64,000 nt of DNA from Candidatus Treponema merdequi (GCA_018064525.1 JAGHVB010000014.1:1-64000), one strand, 5' to 3'. Positions 23,242 through 32,079 are shown, counted from the first letter of the stretch. Numbers and translations: made by a program. The notes: generated by a model not told the origin, from the sequence alone.

Positions 23242-24846
23242 TTACCTTTGCTTTGTAGAAGAAACGTTGAGAGACCAGTAAATTGAATCGTGTTTAATTT
23301 TGGAATTTTCCTTTGCATAACTGAAAGCATTTTTATTTTCAGAACTTATGACATAAGGATCTGCTCCGTTTTCGAGAAGAAGTTTAATAACTTCTGTTGT
23401 TTCATAATTTTCTGCTGCATACATTAACGGAGTTTTTCCTTTATTAAGTGTATTGATATTTGGAATAAACTTTATGTAAAGTTCAATTATTTCCTTTGAA
23501 CGTTCAGTTTTTAGTGCTGTGATGAATGAATCTGTAAGTGAAAGTTTTTCTGTCTGAGCCTGAATTAAAATTATGTTGAGAACTTCTTTATTCTGACAGA
23601 AAGCTCCTGCAATCTGAAGTACACTCATATTAAAAGTGCTTTTATCTTTTATTTTTGAGCCGTAATTAAAAAGCAGCTGAATGATGTCAGGAGTTTTTGC
23701 ATAACGGCATGCATACATAAGGGCAGTCCAGCCGTCTTTGTCTCTGATGTCAACTCTTGCACCAGATTCAAGAAGGTTGTAGCAGAGAACTGTATCATCA
23801 TTCATGATTGCATTCATAAGTCTTGTACGGCCGTTTTTGTCAGCGGCATTTGGATTTTCAATTTTTTTGAATGTTTTTTCTGCGGAATCTGTAACTTCTG
23901 TGTCAATTTCTTCGAAAAGATATTCTGGTCTTGTCTTGTTGTAGTAATCGATTTTTGGAACTGTAACAGTTTCGTCATATTCTACAGAATGCTGTTCCTG
24001 TGATGGTTCTGAAGTGATGGAATTTTCTTCTTCCGATGTCTTTTTAGAAACTTCTGTTACCTGAGGAATTTCTGCTTCAGAAATGTTTTCTGTTTCTGCA
24101 GTTTCCGGTACTTCTGAATTTTCCGCTGTTTCATCTGTTTCTGATGAATTAATTATTATAGGAACGGGTACAACAACCGGTACTGTTTCTGTAACTTCTG
24201 CAACTGGTTCCGGTATTTCTTCTTCCAAAGGTTCCTGAACTTCTTTTGCTGAATTATCTTCAGAAATTTTTTCTGCCGGTTGTTCTGAAATTTCTTCTTC
24301 TGTGTTTTCAGTCTGTTCTTCCTGAAGTTCGGTAATTTCTTTTTCAGAAGTTTCCTGTGGAATTTTGGAAGGATCCTGTGCATACGAGATCAGGGTTTTA
24401 TAAACTTCGCTGTTTTCGGTCGTGTAGTCAAAGCAGCATTTTCCGTCTTTATCTTTGAGAAGGATTCGTTTTGCTTTTGCACTTTTTGTAAATACATTGA
24501 AATTTATTATTTTTTCAAGTATTTCAGAAGAGCAGTTGTATTTACAGGCAATCATTAAAGCTGTCTGGTCATTTTTATTTCTGATGTCAGGTGAACATCC
24601 TGATTTTAAAAGCATATCGACCATTTTTATACTTGGATCATTTGAAAGAGCAATCATTAAAATTGAGCTTTTATCTGAATCAAAGATTGCAGATGAATAA
24701 TTGGAGTTTACTGAAAGAATTTTTTTTACTTTTGAATCATCATTTGCTTCTACGGCTTTTAAAAGGTCTTTCTTAGAATAACTGAATGCCGGAAAAACCA
24801 TGAAAAGGGTAAAAATAACGGCAAATATCTTTTTAATTGTGTTCAT
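23242..24846 (-). CDS. secreted ankyrin-repeat protein with a Glu-rich linker
   Basis: A 534-residue protein with a Sec signal peptide (about 1-22, ending PAFSYS) and thus a periplasmic or surface location. Ankyrin repeats occupy about 25-150 (KSSILMIALSNDPSIKMVDMLL-type units) and about 335-525 (GRTRLMNAIMNDD, GWTALMYACRYAK, KTPLMYAAENYE). They are separated by a roughly 160-residue Glu/Thr/Val/Pro-rich low-complexity linker (about 165-320). Secreted ankyrin proteins in host-associated bacteria can bind partner proteins, but no partner can be read here. The ATG is 6 nt after a TATAAT box and lacks a ribosome site. Confidence 0.87.
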   Translation of the reverse strand: MNTIKKIFAVIFTLFMVFPAFSYSKKDLLKAVEANDDSKVKKILSVNSNYSSAIFDSDKSSILMIALSNDPSIKMVDMLLKSGCSPDIRNKNDQTALMIACKYNCSSEILEKIINFNVFTKSAKAKRILLKDKDGKCCFDYTTENSEVYKTLISYAQDPSKIPQETSEKEITELQEEQTENTEEEISEQPAEKISEDNSAKEVQEPLEEEIPEPVAEVTETVPVVVPVPIIINSSETDETAENSEVPETAETENISEAEIPQVTEVSKKTSEEENSITSEPSQEQHSVEYDETVTVPKIDYYNKTRPEYLFEEIDTEVTDSAEKTFKKIENPNAADKNGRTRLMNAIMNDDTVLCYNLLESGARVDIRDKDGWTALMYACRYAKTPDIIQLLFNYGSKIKDKSTFNMSVLQIAGAFCQNKEVLNIILIQAQTEKLSLTDSFITALKTERSKEIIELYIKFIPNINTLNKGKTPLMYAAENYETTEVIKLLLENGADPYVISSENKNAFSYAKENSKIKHDSIYWSLNVSSTKQR

Positions 24847-24852
24847 ATTTCT

Positions 24853-24881
24853 ATTATATATATCAAAATACGGGCGGTCAA
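24853..24881 (-). promoter_or_regulatory. promoter giving a leaderless mRNA for the secreted ankyrin gene
   Basis: On the minus strand TTGACC (24881-24876), a 17-bp spacer and a perfect TATAAT (24858-24853) end 6 nt before the ATG. This is the best-matching leaderless promoter in the window. Confidence 0.82.
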
Positions 24882-24884
24882 GTG

Positions 24885-24912
24885 TTGACTTTTACAAGCC
24901 TAAAATGATAAT
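24885..24912 (+). promoter_or_regulatory. sigma-70 promoter of yebC
   Basis: TTGACT (24885-24890), a 16-bp spacer and GATAAT (24907-24912). Its -35 box is only 3 bp from the -35 of the divergent ankyrin promoter. Confidence 0.7.
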
Positions 24913-24974
24913 ATGTTTTGCAAAGTTATTTATTTAACGCAAAACTATTATTAATTTTTATATAAGGAGTTCCC

Positions 24975-25718
24975 ATGTCAGGACACAGTAAATGGGCCAC
25001 AATCAAACATGCAAAAGGTTTGGCCGATGCAAAACGCGGTAAGATTTTTACAAAATTCATTAAGGAAATCTCTATCGCAGCACGTATGGGTGGTGGAGAT
25101 CCTAACTCTAACCCACGTCTCCGCACAGTAATCATCAAAGCTCGTGCAGCAAACATGCCTAAAGATAACATCGAAAGAGCTATCAAAAAAGGTACAGGTG
25201 AAGACGGAGCTGCAGCATACGAAGAATTGGTATACGAAGGATACGCTCCAGGTGGAGTTGCTGTAATGGTTGAAGTTCTTACAGATAACCATAACCGTGC
25301 AGCTGCTGATGTTCGTAACATCTTTACAAAACACGGCGGAAACCTCGGATCAACAGGTTCTGTAAGCCGTATGTTCCAGAGAAAAGGAACTATCGAACTT
25401 GATGCTGAAAAAGTATCAGAAGACGAAGTAATGGAAATCGCTCTCGAAGCAGGTGCTGATGACGTTGTAAATGAAGACGGTGTTATTACTGTAACAACAA
25501 CTCCAGATGCATTCACAGCAGTTGCTGATGCTCTTGCTGCAAAGAATATCGAAACACTTTCTGCTGATGTTGGACTTGTTCCAGATGCTTATACTCCAGT
25601 TGATAAAGATACAGCTGCAAAAGTACAGAAAATGATCGATAAACTCGAAGACAACGACGACGTTCAGAACGTATATCATACAGCTGAATTCCCAGAAGAC
25701 TTCGAACCAGAAGAATAA
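24975..25718 (+). CDS. yebC: YebC/PmpR-family protein
   Basis: A 247-residue protein of the YebC/TACO1 family, described as transcription regulator and, in recent work, as a ribosome-associated translation factor relieving stalls at polyproline. The start MSGHSKWATIKHAKGLADAKRGKIFTKF region is the family signature, followed by NMPKDNIERAIKKGTGE and YEGYAPGGVAVMVE. AAGGAG is a strong ribosome site. Codons are richer in C-ending forms than in the neighbours, as expected for a highly expressed gene. Confidence 0.95.
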   Translation: MSGHSKWATIKHAKGLADAKRGKIFTKFIKEISIAARMGGGDPNSNPRLRTVIIKARAANMPKDNIERAIKKGTGEDGAAAYEELVYEGYAPGGVAVMVEVLTDNHNRAAADVRNIFTKHGGNLGSTGSVSRMFQRKGTIELDAEKVSEDEVMEIALEAGADDVVNEDGVITVTTTPDAFTAVADALAAKNIETLSADVGLVPDAYTPVDKDTAAKVQKMIDKLEDNDDVQNVYHTAEFPEDFEPEE

Positions 25719-25739
25719 TTTAATTTCGAATTATCAGAT

Positions 25740-25775
25740 TCCCGTGGTCTATAAAATGGCCGCGGGATTTTTTTT
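25740..25775 (+). terminator. terminator of yebC
   Basis: A 10-bp stem with two G-U pairs (TCCCGTGGTC / GGCCGCGGGA) and an 8-nt loop is followed by eight T residues. Confidence 0.9.
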
Positions 25776-25809
25776 GCCCTGATGATGTTTGTGAAGTGCA
25801 GGAGGACAT

Positions 25810-25845
25810 AAAAAAAAGTGGAACATGTTATACAAGTTCCACTTT
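25810..25845 (-). terminator. terminator of the tandem surface-protein genes
   Basis: A 10-bp stem (AAAGTGGAAC / GTTCCACTTT) on the minus strand lies 59 nt after the stop at 25904 and is followed by a T run on that strand. Confidence 0.85.
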
Positions 25846-25903
25846 ATAAAGTTATTTCTGATAATTGAAAATTGCCTTAAGAAAGGTGTTTGTCAGAATC
25901 AGA

Positions 25904-26605
25904 TTACCAGTTCCATGAAATTCCGAGCTGGATAGTATTTGTTAATACTACAACAGAATCTGCTTTTGTTGTTGTTGAGCTGCTTGTGCGTGAATTTAAA
26001 TTGTAGAAATCCTGTGCAAAGTTAGCTGCAAATCTGTATCCGATTACAGGGCTTACTTTTGCATTTGGAACAAATTTAGCCTGAATTTCAATTCCAGGAC
26101 CAACTGCTGTTACTCCGATAAAGTTTTCATAAGTTTCTGTTCTTCTGTATCCATAATATGTTTCAGTTACAGAACCTAAGTCTGCAAAGAGAATTGAAAG
26201 TCCAGGTGCTACATTAAATCGTACTGCATTTCCAAGGAAGAATGAGAAAGCAGGTGCAATAAACATACCTGTTCTTGCAGCGATTCCTGTCTTGTCTGCT
26301 TTTTCAGCAAATTTGCCATTGATATAGCTTTTTACACTCATTGTTCCACCGATACCTTCATCAAGTGCAAACATAAAACCAAATTTAAATACATCGTTTG
26401 AACCGAATACATGCCATGTTTCAAGGTTCATAGTAAATAAACCTGTTTCAACTGTTGTTTTAGAGTCCTGATTTGCAATTTTACCTACTGCAGAAATAGA
26501 GTCAAAACCGGCACCAAGCATTAACTGAAAGTCACCTTTGTAACCGCCTGCGAAGGCAGATGCAGAAACGATTAATGCAGCCATTAAACCAAAAAATTTT
26601 TTCAT
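25904..26605 (-). CDS. predicted outer-membrane beta-barrel protein, paralogue A
   Basis: A 233-residue protein with a clean signal peptide (about 1-19, ending SASAFA) and alternating hydrophobic strands, finishing in the aromatic residue pair typical of outer-membrane barrels (GISWNW). I cannot assign a function. It shares its start (YKGDFQLMLGAGFDS), its VxPxIGYRF segment and its end with the gene upstream, so the two are tandem duplicates, 28 nt apart. Likely a small porin-like or surface antigen; whether it is exposed cannot be read from sequence. Confidence 0.8.
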   Translation of the reverse strand: MKKFFGLMAALIVSASAFAGGYKGDFQLMLGAGFDSISAVGKIANQDSKTTVETGLFTMNLETWHVFGSNDVFKFGFMFALDEGIGGTMSVKSYINGKFAEKADKTGIAARTGMFIAPAFSFFLGNAVRFNVAPGLSILFADLGSVTETYYGYRRTETYENFIGVTAVGPGIEIQAKFVPNAKVSPVIGYRFAANFAQDFYNLNSRTSSSTTTKADSVVVLTNTIQLGISWNW

Positions 26606-26633
26606 ATATTTTATACTCCCTAAAAATATTGAA

Positions 26634-27296
26634 TTACCAGTTTAAAGAAGCTCCGAGATAGAAAACTCCTGAAGAAAAGAGACCTGTTGAAACATCCTGT
26701 TCTGTGGAAATTTTTGAATCTCTGTTATATTCTTTTACTCTTCCGCTTCCAGTAATGCAGAATCTGTAACCTGCAATTGGACTGAATCTTTTATCTGGAA
26801 AGAATTTTGCCTGAACTTCTGTTACAAGACCAAATGTTGCAGGGAATGAGAAGAATAAATTTTCACCATATAAATTTAATCCGATTCCAGGAACAAGTCC
26901 AAGGTCAAAACCGATTGAACACTGAATTTTAACAGGTTTGAAAGAAAATGCAACTGCAGGAGCTGCGATGATATTCCAGTGGAAAGCATCTTTACATGAA
27001 TTGTCATTTACAGAACCTAAACCGCTTATAGTTGCTTTTGTAACGCCACCCCAGCCAAAGTCTGTTCCAACCATAAATCCTACGCTGATAAGATCATTTA
27101 ACTGAATCAAATTCCATGACTGTGCATCAAGGTTAAAAAGAACGGCATTTACATCAGCTGTTCGTCCGAGTTTGGAATAAGTGAAAGAATCTAATCCGAT
27201 ACCTGTATGAACCTGTAAATCACCATTGTATTTTGGTTTTGCAAATACAGATGTACATGCTAAAAGACAGGCAAAAATAATTGCGAACTTTTTCAT
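26634..27296 (-). CDS. predicted outer-membrane beta-barrel protein, paralogue B
   Basis: A 220-residue paralogue of the following gene. It has a signal peptide (about 1-19, ending TSVFA), then KYNGDLQVHTGIGLDSF, EVQAKFFPDKRFSPIAGYRFC and the C-terminal GASLNW. Strand-rich sequence and terminal Trp suggest an outer-membrane barrel. It is the first gene of the pair and has AAGGAG as ribosome site. Sequence identity between the two is modest, so the duplication is old or divergence was rapid. Confidence 0.8.
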   Translation of the reverse strand: MKKFAIIFACLLACTSVFAKPKYNGDLQVHTGIGLDSFTYSKLGRTADVNAVLFNLDAQSWNLIQLNDLISVGFMVGTDFGWGGVTKATISGLGSVNDNSCKDAFHWNIIAAPAVAFSFKPVKIQCSIGFDLGLVPGIGLNLYGENLFFSFPATFGLVTEVQAKFFPDKRFSPIAGYRFCITGSGRVKEYNRDSKISTEQDVSTGLFSSGVFYLGASLNW

Positions 27297-27402
27297 AAAA
27301 ACTCCTTAAATTTATATATAACTTTTAATAATTCTGACAATTTTTAGTTAAAAAGTCAATTATACAGAAGTTGAAAACTTTTTTTATATTCAGAGATGGC
27401 CG

Positions 27403-27894
27403 TCAGTTTCTGTAGTTTGCATGAGTTATGGCACCTGCTAATGCGTCTGCTGCGTGGTCTGGTTTTGGAACAGTTTCAAGGCCGAGAAGAAGTTTTACAA
27501 AATTCTGGACAAGGGCTTTGTCTGCTGTTGTATTTCCGCTTACGGCTTTTTTTATCTGGTTTGGTGAATATTCAGAAAGGGGAATACAGTTTTGTGCAAG
27601 GCATAAGGAAACAGCTCCGCGGGCTTCTGAGACAGCGAGTGCTGATGTAACATTTTTTGCAAAGTAAAGAGTTTCCATTGAGGCTTCTGTCGGGGCAAAT
27701 TCCACAATAAGAGCATTAAGTCTGTTGTAAATAGTGAGAAGCCGTTCGCCGTGCGGGGCATCTGGAGAAGTTGAAATTGAACCGTATGTAAGCATTTTGT
27801 AACGGCTGCCGTCAAATTCAATTATTCCAAAGCCTGTGTTTGCAAGTCCCGGATCTATTCCAAGAATCCTGCGGACTTTTTTTGATGTATTCAT
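27403..27894 (-). CDS. ruvC: crossover junction endodeoxyribonuclease RuvC
   Basis: RuvC cuts Holliday junctions. The 163-residue protein opens with RRILGIDPGLANTGFGIIE (catalytic Asp in GIDPG), has METLYFAKN with the catalytic Glu, and ends in KPDHAADALAGAITH containing the last acidic residues. The ATG at 27894 is chosen over an upstream in-frame ATG at 27912, because the latter overlaps the -10 box (TATACT at 27906-27901). The chosen start is 6 nt after that box, with no ribosome site. It is divergent from ruvA-ruvB-queA, so the whole resolvasome is made from one intergenic region. Confidence 0.93.
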   Translation of the reverse strand: MNTSKKVRRILGIDPGLANTGFGIIEFDGSRYKMLTYGSISTSPDAPHGERLLTIYNRLNALIVEFAPTEASMETLYFAKNVTSALAVSEARGAVSLCLAQNCIPLSEYSPNQIKKAVSGNTTADKALVQNFVKLLLGLETVPKPDHAADALAGAITHANYRN

Positions 27895-27900
27895 AATCGT

Positions 27901-27929
27901 AGTATAACACATTTTTAATATGTTGTTAG
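27901..27929 (-). promoter_or_regulatory. promoter giving a leaderless ruvC mRNA
   Basis: On the minus strand CTAACA (27929-27924), a 17-bp spacer and TATACT (27906-27901), 6 nt before the ATG at 27894. Confidence 0.68.
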
Positions 27930-27957
27930 TGAAAAAGGTTTTGATTTCTGATATAAT
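27929..27957 (+). promoter_or_regulatory. promoter giving a leaderless ruvA mRNA
   Basis: GTGAAA (27929-27934), a 17-bp spacer and a perfect TATAAT (27952-27957), 6 nt before the ruvA ATG. The -35 box touches the divergent ruvC -35, so the two promoters are back to back. Confidence 0.68.
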
Positions 27958-27963
27958 TTTGGT

Positions 27964-28578
27964 ATGTTTAATTCTTTAAGTGGAATAATTACGGGAAAAT
28001 TTCCAAAACAGGTTTTTTTAGATACTCATGGAATTGAATGGGATTTGTGTGTTCCAGATTCAAATCTTGATATGCTTGGACCTGTCGGAAGTGAATCAAA
28101 AATTTATACATGGATGCATCATACAGACCAGATTATGTCTCTTTATGGTTTTGCGTCGAGTGATGAACGTTCTCTTTTTCTTGATCTTTTAAAAGTTGAC
28201 GGTGTTGGTCCAAAAGGAGCTCTTAAAATTATGAGCGCAGTCAGTTCCGGAAGGCTTTCTGATATTCTTGAACGGGGAGATCTTGAAATGCTTGAAAAAA
28301 TTCCGGGTGTTGGAAAAAAGACTGCCGGTAAAATGATTCTGACACTTAAGGGAAAATTAAAGATGTCTGATGATACGACTGTGATTCGCGTTGCAAAACA
28401 GAGTCCGTTTGGTGATGTCATTTCTTCACTTGTTGCAATGGGGTATGACAGGAAAAATGTTGAACAGAAAATTGCTTCTCTTGTGGAATTGTTTAATGCC
28501 GAAAAAGGCTTTTCAGAAAAGTCTCAGAAAGAAAAGGAAGATATGATTTTCAGAAGAGCAGTAGTGGAATTGAGTTAA
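27964..28578 (+). CDS. ruvA: Holliday junction DNA helicase subunit RuvA
   Basis: A 204-residue protein that binds the four-way junction and targets the RuvB motor. It opens MFNSLSGIITGKFPKQVFLD, has YGFASSDERSLFLDLLKVDGVGPKGALKIMS and a helix-hairpin-helix LEKIPGVGKKTAGKMIL, and a C-terminal RuvB-contacting domain (SLVAMGYDRKNVEQKI). Normal length. No ribosome site precedes the ATG; the -10 box is 6 nt upstream. ruvB follows after 3 nt, then queA, an arrangement common in bacteria. Confidence 0.95.
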   Translation: MFNSLSGIITGKFPKQVFLDTHGIEWDLCVPDSNLDMLGPVGSESKIYTWMHHTDQIMSLYGFASSDERSLFLDLLKVDGVGPKGALKIMSAVSSGRLSDILERGDLEMLEKIPGVGKKTAGKMILTLKGKLKMSDDTTVIRVAKQSPFGDVISSLVAMGYDRKNVEQKIASLVELFNAEKGFSEKSQKEKEDMIFRRAVVELS

Positions 28579-28581
28579 GTT

Positions 28582-29619
28582 ATGGAAGATAAAGATTTTA
28601 GTGCAATTGTTCGTGCTGATTTGAAGAATTCTCTTGATGAACAGGATAATAAATTAAGACCTCAGCTGATGCAGGATTTTTTAGGACAGGAAAATGTCAA
28701 AAAAAATCTTTCGACATTTATCGAAGCTGCAAAAATGAGGTCAGAACCTCTTGATCATCTTTTATTGATTGGTCCTCCGGGGCTTGGAAAAACAACTCTT
28801 GCACAGATTACAGCTCACGAACTTGGAGTTGATTTTAAAGTTACTTCAGCACCGGCTCTTGATAAACCGAAGGACCTTGCCGGAATCCTTTCGACAATTA
28901 CAGAAAGAACAGTTTTCTTTATAGATGAAATTCACCGTTTAAAGCCTGCGATTGAAGAAATGCTTTACATTGCGATGGAAGATTATGAACTTGACTGGAT
29001 TATCGGACAGGGCGCTGCCGCAAGAACTGTCAGGATTCCTGTTCCGCCATTTACATTGATCGGAGCAACTACAAAAGCCGGAAGTGTTTCAAGTCCTCTC
29101 AGAAGCCGTTTTGGATTTATTCCGCGCTTTGAGTTTTATACTTTTGATGAACTTGCAAAAATCATTAAACGTTCTGCAAAGATTCTGGAAATTGAAATTG
29201 ATGATGATGCAGCTCTTGCGCTTGCCAGATGCTGCCGTGGAACACCACGTGTTGCAAACAGAGTTCTGCGCAGAATGCGTGATTTTGCACAGGTAGAAAA
29301 GAAAAATAAAATTACAAAAGAAATTGTAAAAGCTGGTCTTGAGCGTCTTGAAATAGATGAAATAGGGCTTGAAAAATATGACCGTGAAATTTTACGTTCC
29401 ATCATAACTAATTTTGGTGGCGGACCTGTAGGAGCAGAAACTCTTGCAATTTCAATCGGAGAAAGTATCGATACGCTTGAAGATTATTATGAGCCGTATC
29501 TTATTCAGTGCGGACTTCTGCAGAGAACTCCAAAAGGAAGAACAGCTACTGCAAAAGCTTATGAACATTTAAATTTAAAACATGACGATTTTACAAAACA
29601 GCCGGGACTGTTTGAATAA
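28582..29619 (+). CDS. ruvB: Holliday junction branch-migration ATPase RuvB
   Basis: A 345-residue AAA+ motor that drives branch migration with RuvA. It shows [19 protein letters not shown], Walker [14 protein letters not shown], Walker B FIDEIHRL, the sensor 1 segment [20 protein letters not shown] with the arginine finger, and the winged-helix end [18 protein letters not shown]. It lies 3 nt after ruvA and is probably translationally coupled. Confidence 0.96.
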   Translation: MEDKDFSAIVRADLKNSLDEQDNKLRPQLMQDFLGQENVKKNLSTFIEAAKMRSEPLDHLLLIGPPGLGKTTLAQITAHELGVDFKVTSAPALDKPKDLAGILSTITERTVFFIDEIHRLKPAIEEMLYIAMEDYELDWIIGQGAAARTVRIPVPPFTLIGATTKAGSVSSPLRSRFGFIPRFEFYTFDELAKIIKRSAKILEIEIDDDAALALARCCRGTPRVANRVLRRMRDFAQVEKKNKITKEIVKAGLERLEIDEIGLEKYDREILRSIITNFGGGPVGAETLAISIGESIDTLEDYYEPYLIQCGLLQRTPKGRTATAKAYEHLNLKHDDFTKQPGLFE

Positions 29620-29667
29620 AGACAGTGTAAGGTTTATGAAATTCAACTTATTAATAACCAGGATTAT

Positions 29668-30741
29668 ATGAAAACATCTGATTTTTATTTTGATTTACCA
29701 GAAGAATTGATTGCACAGCATCCGAGCGGAGTACGCGGACAGGACAAACTTATGGCACTTAACCGTGTGACAGGAGAAGTTGAACATTTTATGATGGATG
29801 ACCTTCCTGATCTGATTACTCCTGATACGCTGATGGTTTTTAATAATTCCCGTGTAAGAAGAGCACGTGTTTATGGAATTAAAGAAACTACAGGCCGTGA
29901 AACAGAGTTTATGTTTTTAAATTCAATTGATAAGGAATGCTGCATCTGGAACACGATGGTAAAATCAGCAAAAAAACAGAAACCCGGAATGCATTATAAA
30001 TTTCCTGACGGAACAATCGGAACTATAGTCGATGTTCCCGGAAACGCAGGTACAGAATTTCGTGCAATGAAATTTGATTTTGCAATTGATGAAGACTGGT
30101 TTGAAAGAAATGGTCATATTCCGCTTCCGCCATATATCAAACGCGGAGACACAGAAGAAGACAGCGAAAGATATCAGAATGTTTACGCAAAAGAAACTGG
30201 AAGTGCTGCGTGTCCTACAGCCGGGCTTCATTTTACGGATGAAATGTTAAAAAGACTTTCTGATAAAGGAATAGAAAGCTGTTTTGTAACTTTGCATGTC
30301 GGTCTTGGAACTTTTCTGCCTGTCCGTGAAGATGAAATTGAAAATCACAAAATGCATGAAGAATATTATACTGTTCCGCAGGAAACTGCAGATGCAATAA
30401 ATAAAGCAAAAAGAGAAGGCCGTCCGGTTTTAGCTGTCGGAACAACTTCTGTCCGAACGCTTGAATCGGTTGCAAAAAGAATAATCGAATCGGGACACAC
30501 ACCCGGCGACAACGGTGAATGGGTAATTCCAGGAACTTCTTCTACAAGCATCTTTATGTATCCCGGTTATAAATTTAATGTTGTTGATAAAATGTTTACA
30601 AACTTTCATACACCGGAAAGTACTTTGATCATGCTTGTAAGCGCATTTGCAGGCCGTGAAAACATTCTTAACGCATATCAGAAAGCTGTTGAAAAAAAAT
30701 ACAGATTTTTCAGTTACGGCGACTGCATGCTGATAAAATAA
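29668..30741 (+). CDS. queA: tRNA preQ1(34) S-adenosylmethionine ribosyltransferase-isomerase
   Basis: QueA converts preQ1 in tRNA to epoxyqueuosine using the ribosyl part of SAM. The 357-residue protein opens MKTSDFYFDLPEELIAQHP and has the family segments LMVFNNSRVRRARVYG, GHIPLPPYIKR, GSAACPTAGLHFT, VGLGTFLPVREDEIENHKMHEEYY and the C-terminal FHTPESTLIMLVSAF. It is the last gene of the ruvAB operon, 48 nt after ruvB, with AGGA before the ATG. Linkage of queA to ruvAB is common. Confidence 0.96.
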   Translation: MKTSDFYFDLPEELIAQHPSGVRGQDKLMALNRVTGEVEHFMMDDLPDLITPDTLMVFNNSRVRRARVYGIKETTGRETEFMFLNSIDKECCIWNTMVKSAKKQKPGMHYKFPDGTIGTIVDVPGNAGTEFRAMKFDFAIDEDWFERNGHIPLPPYIKRGDTEEDSERYQNVYAKETGSAACPTAGLHFTDEMLKRLSDKGIESCFVTLHVGLGTFLPVREDEIENHKMHEEYYTVPQETADAINKAKREGRPVLAVGTTSVRTLESVAKRIIESGHTPGDNGEWVIPGTSSTSIFMYPGYKFNVVDKMFTNFHTPESTLIMLVSAFAGRENILNAYQKAVEKKYRFFSYGDCMLIK

Positions 30742-30794
30742 AAACTGCATTAAGTTAAGAAATTTCAGAAATTGAATTATCCTCGTATTTTGTG

Positions 30795-31601
30795 TTATGT
30801 CAGTTCGTGAAGGGAACTTGCAACGAGATTTAAAAACTGTTTTTTCAGCATTAAAGTATTTTCTTTGTCGCGGACATAATCATCAAATTCTTTTTCTGCA
30901 ATTGAAATAAAATCCTGTATTGTTGATTTTGAAAGAGGAAGCCTTGACCCCAGGTATCTTGTTTCAAGTTCCTGACTTTGAAAAATAAAAGGTCCGGAAA
31001 AGCAGATTTTTAAATTTGTAAGAATATTTTTTTCCGTCATTGCAAGAAAACAGAAAGATGCAGAATTGTCAGAAATCATTCTTGAAGAACCAAGTCTTCT
31101 GAAGATTGAAACATTCCAGTCTTCTGTCGGAATTCTGATTGAAATTAATACTGAATCTTCTGGAATTACTGTAAATTTTGAAAGTGGAATTATTTCAGAA
31201 CTTTTCTGTGCTTTAAATTTTAAAGTTGTTCCAAGAGCAATAAGAGGAGCTATAAGTGTAAGGCGTGAATCTTTTGCCATTATATTTCCACCGATTGTTG
31301 CCATGTTTCTGATTGAGTGATTTGCCATCTGAGTGATTGCTTCATAAAGAACTGCAGGTAAAAAATTTTTTCCTACATTTATAATGCTGTTTAAAGTTAC
31401 AGCAGGTCCAAAATCAATATATCTTTCATGCTTATCAATAATTTTTAATTCGGGTACGTTTCGTATTGTAAGACTTTTTTCCGGAAGATCACCTATGTAA
31501 GTTGCACCTCCGATAACCTGCAGATTATTTACTGTTTTTATATGATAGAGAATATCGTTAATATTTTTAGCTGTGAATATGCTGTGTGTTTCAGTTGCCA
31601 T
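30795..31601 (-). CDS. FAD-binding subunit of a molybdenum-hydroxylase-like complex
   Basis: A 268-residue protein of the CoxM/XdhB FAD-binding family, normally passing electrons between the iron-sulfur clusters and NAD or another acceptor. Conserved pieces are VIGGATYIGDL (usually GGTDL), the well-kept SIRNMATIGGNIMAKDSRLTLIAPLIALG and a C-terminal domain. The first loop has Ala-Thr-Tyr where Thr-Asp-Leu would be usual. It overlaps the iron-sulfur subunit gene by 11 nt and is last in the operon. Partner of the two upstream genes; substrate unknown. Confidence 0.78.
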   Translation of the reverse strand: MATETHSIFTAKNINDILYHIKTVNNLQVIGGATYIGDLPEKSLTIRNVPELKIIDKHERYIDFGPAVTLNSIINVGKNFLPAVLYEAITQMANHSIRNMATIGGNIMAKDSRLTLIAPLIALGTTLKFKAQKSSEIIPLSKFTVIPEDSVLISIRIPTEDWNVSIFRRLGSSRMISDNSASFCFLAMTEKNILTNLKICFSGPFIFQSQELETRYLGSRLPLSKSTIQDFISIAEKEFDDYVRDKENTLMLKKQFLNLVASSLHELT

Positions 31602-32079
31602 TTTTTCTCATTTTTCCTTTTTCGTAGTGGAATGCGTAAGCATATAAAATTCCATTAATTAAAATATCCTGTTCTACACAGCAGTCATTTAATTTATTTG
31701 TGATTAATGCAATTTTTTCGCGTGTAGGCTGACTCATTGTATTTATTATTTCATAAGTTAAAAAAATCTTTCCTGCATTACAATAACCGCATAAAGAAAT
31801 TCCTGCTTTTTCAAAGCCTTTGATTATATCTGAATAGAATTCTGTTTTTGAAAAGTATTCAAGTGTGATTATTCTGGAATCTCTGACTATTCCAACCGGA
31901 ATATGACAGCTTGCGACAGCTTTTCCATCAAGTAGAATTTCGCATGCACCACAGCTTGCAGTATGACAGCCATGTTTAACTGAAACAAGTTTTTCGCGTC
32001 TTAAAACATGAAGAAGTTTTTCTGAAGGTTCTGCATCAAGAATATATTCTTTATCATTTAGGGTTACTGGAATTTTCAT
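31591..32079 (-). CDS. [2Fe-2S] subunit of the same complex
   Basis: A 162-residue CoxS/XdhC-type iron-sulfur subunit. The plant-ferredoxin-like cluster is intact: HGCHTASCGACEILLDGKAVASC (CxxxxCxxC...C). The second, helical cluster domain keeps CGYC near residue 96, but the second pair, usually CRC in NLCRCTGY, reads NDCCVEQD, so spacing of the last ligands is changed. The gene overlaps both neighbours (26 nt with the Mo subunit, 11 nt with the FAD subunit). It probably still carries at least one cluster. Confidence 0.8.
   Translation of the reverse strand: MKIPVTLNDKEYILDAEPSEKLLHVLRREKLVSVKHGCHTASCGACEILLDGKAVASCHIPVGIVRDSRIITLEYFSKTEFYSDIIKGFEKAGISLCGYCNAGKIFLTYEIINTMSQPTREKIALITNKLNDCCVEQDILINGILYAYAFHYEKGKMRKNGN

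Noticed and set aside
24978..25679. Long minus-strand open frames across yebC
   Set aside because: They are antisense to a clear conserved gene, Cys- and Ser-rich, with no ribosome site; they arise from its codon bias.
27368..27385. A plus-strand terminator (AAGTT-GAA-AACTT then T run)
   Set aside because: Only a 5-bp A+T-rich stem and no plus-strand gene ends there; genes on both sides are on the minus strand.
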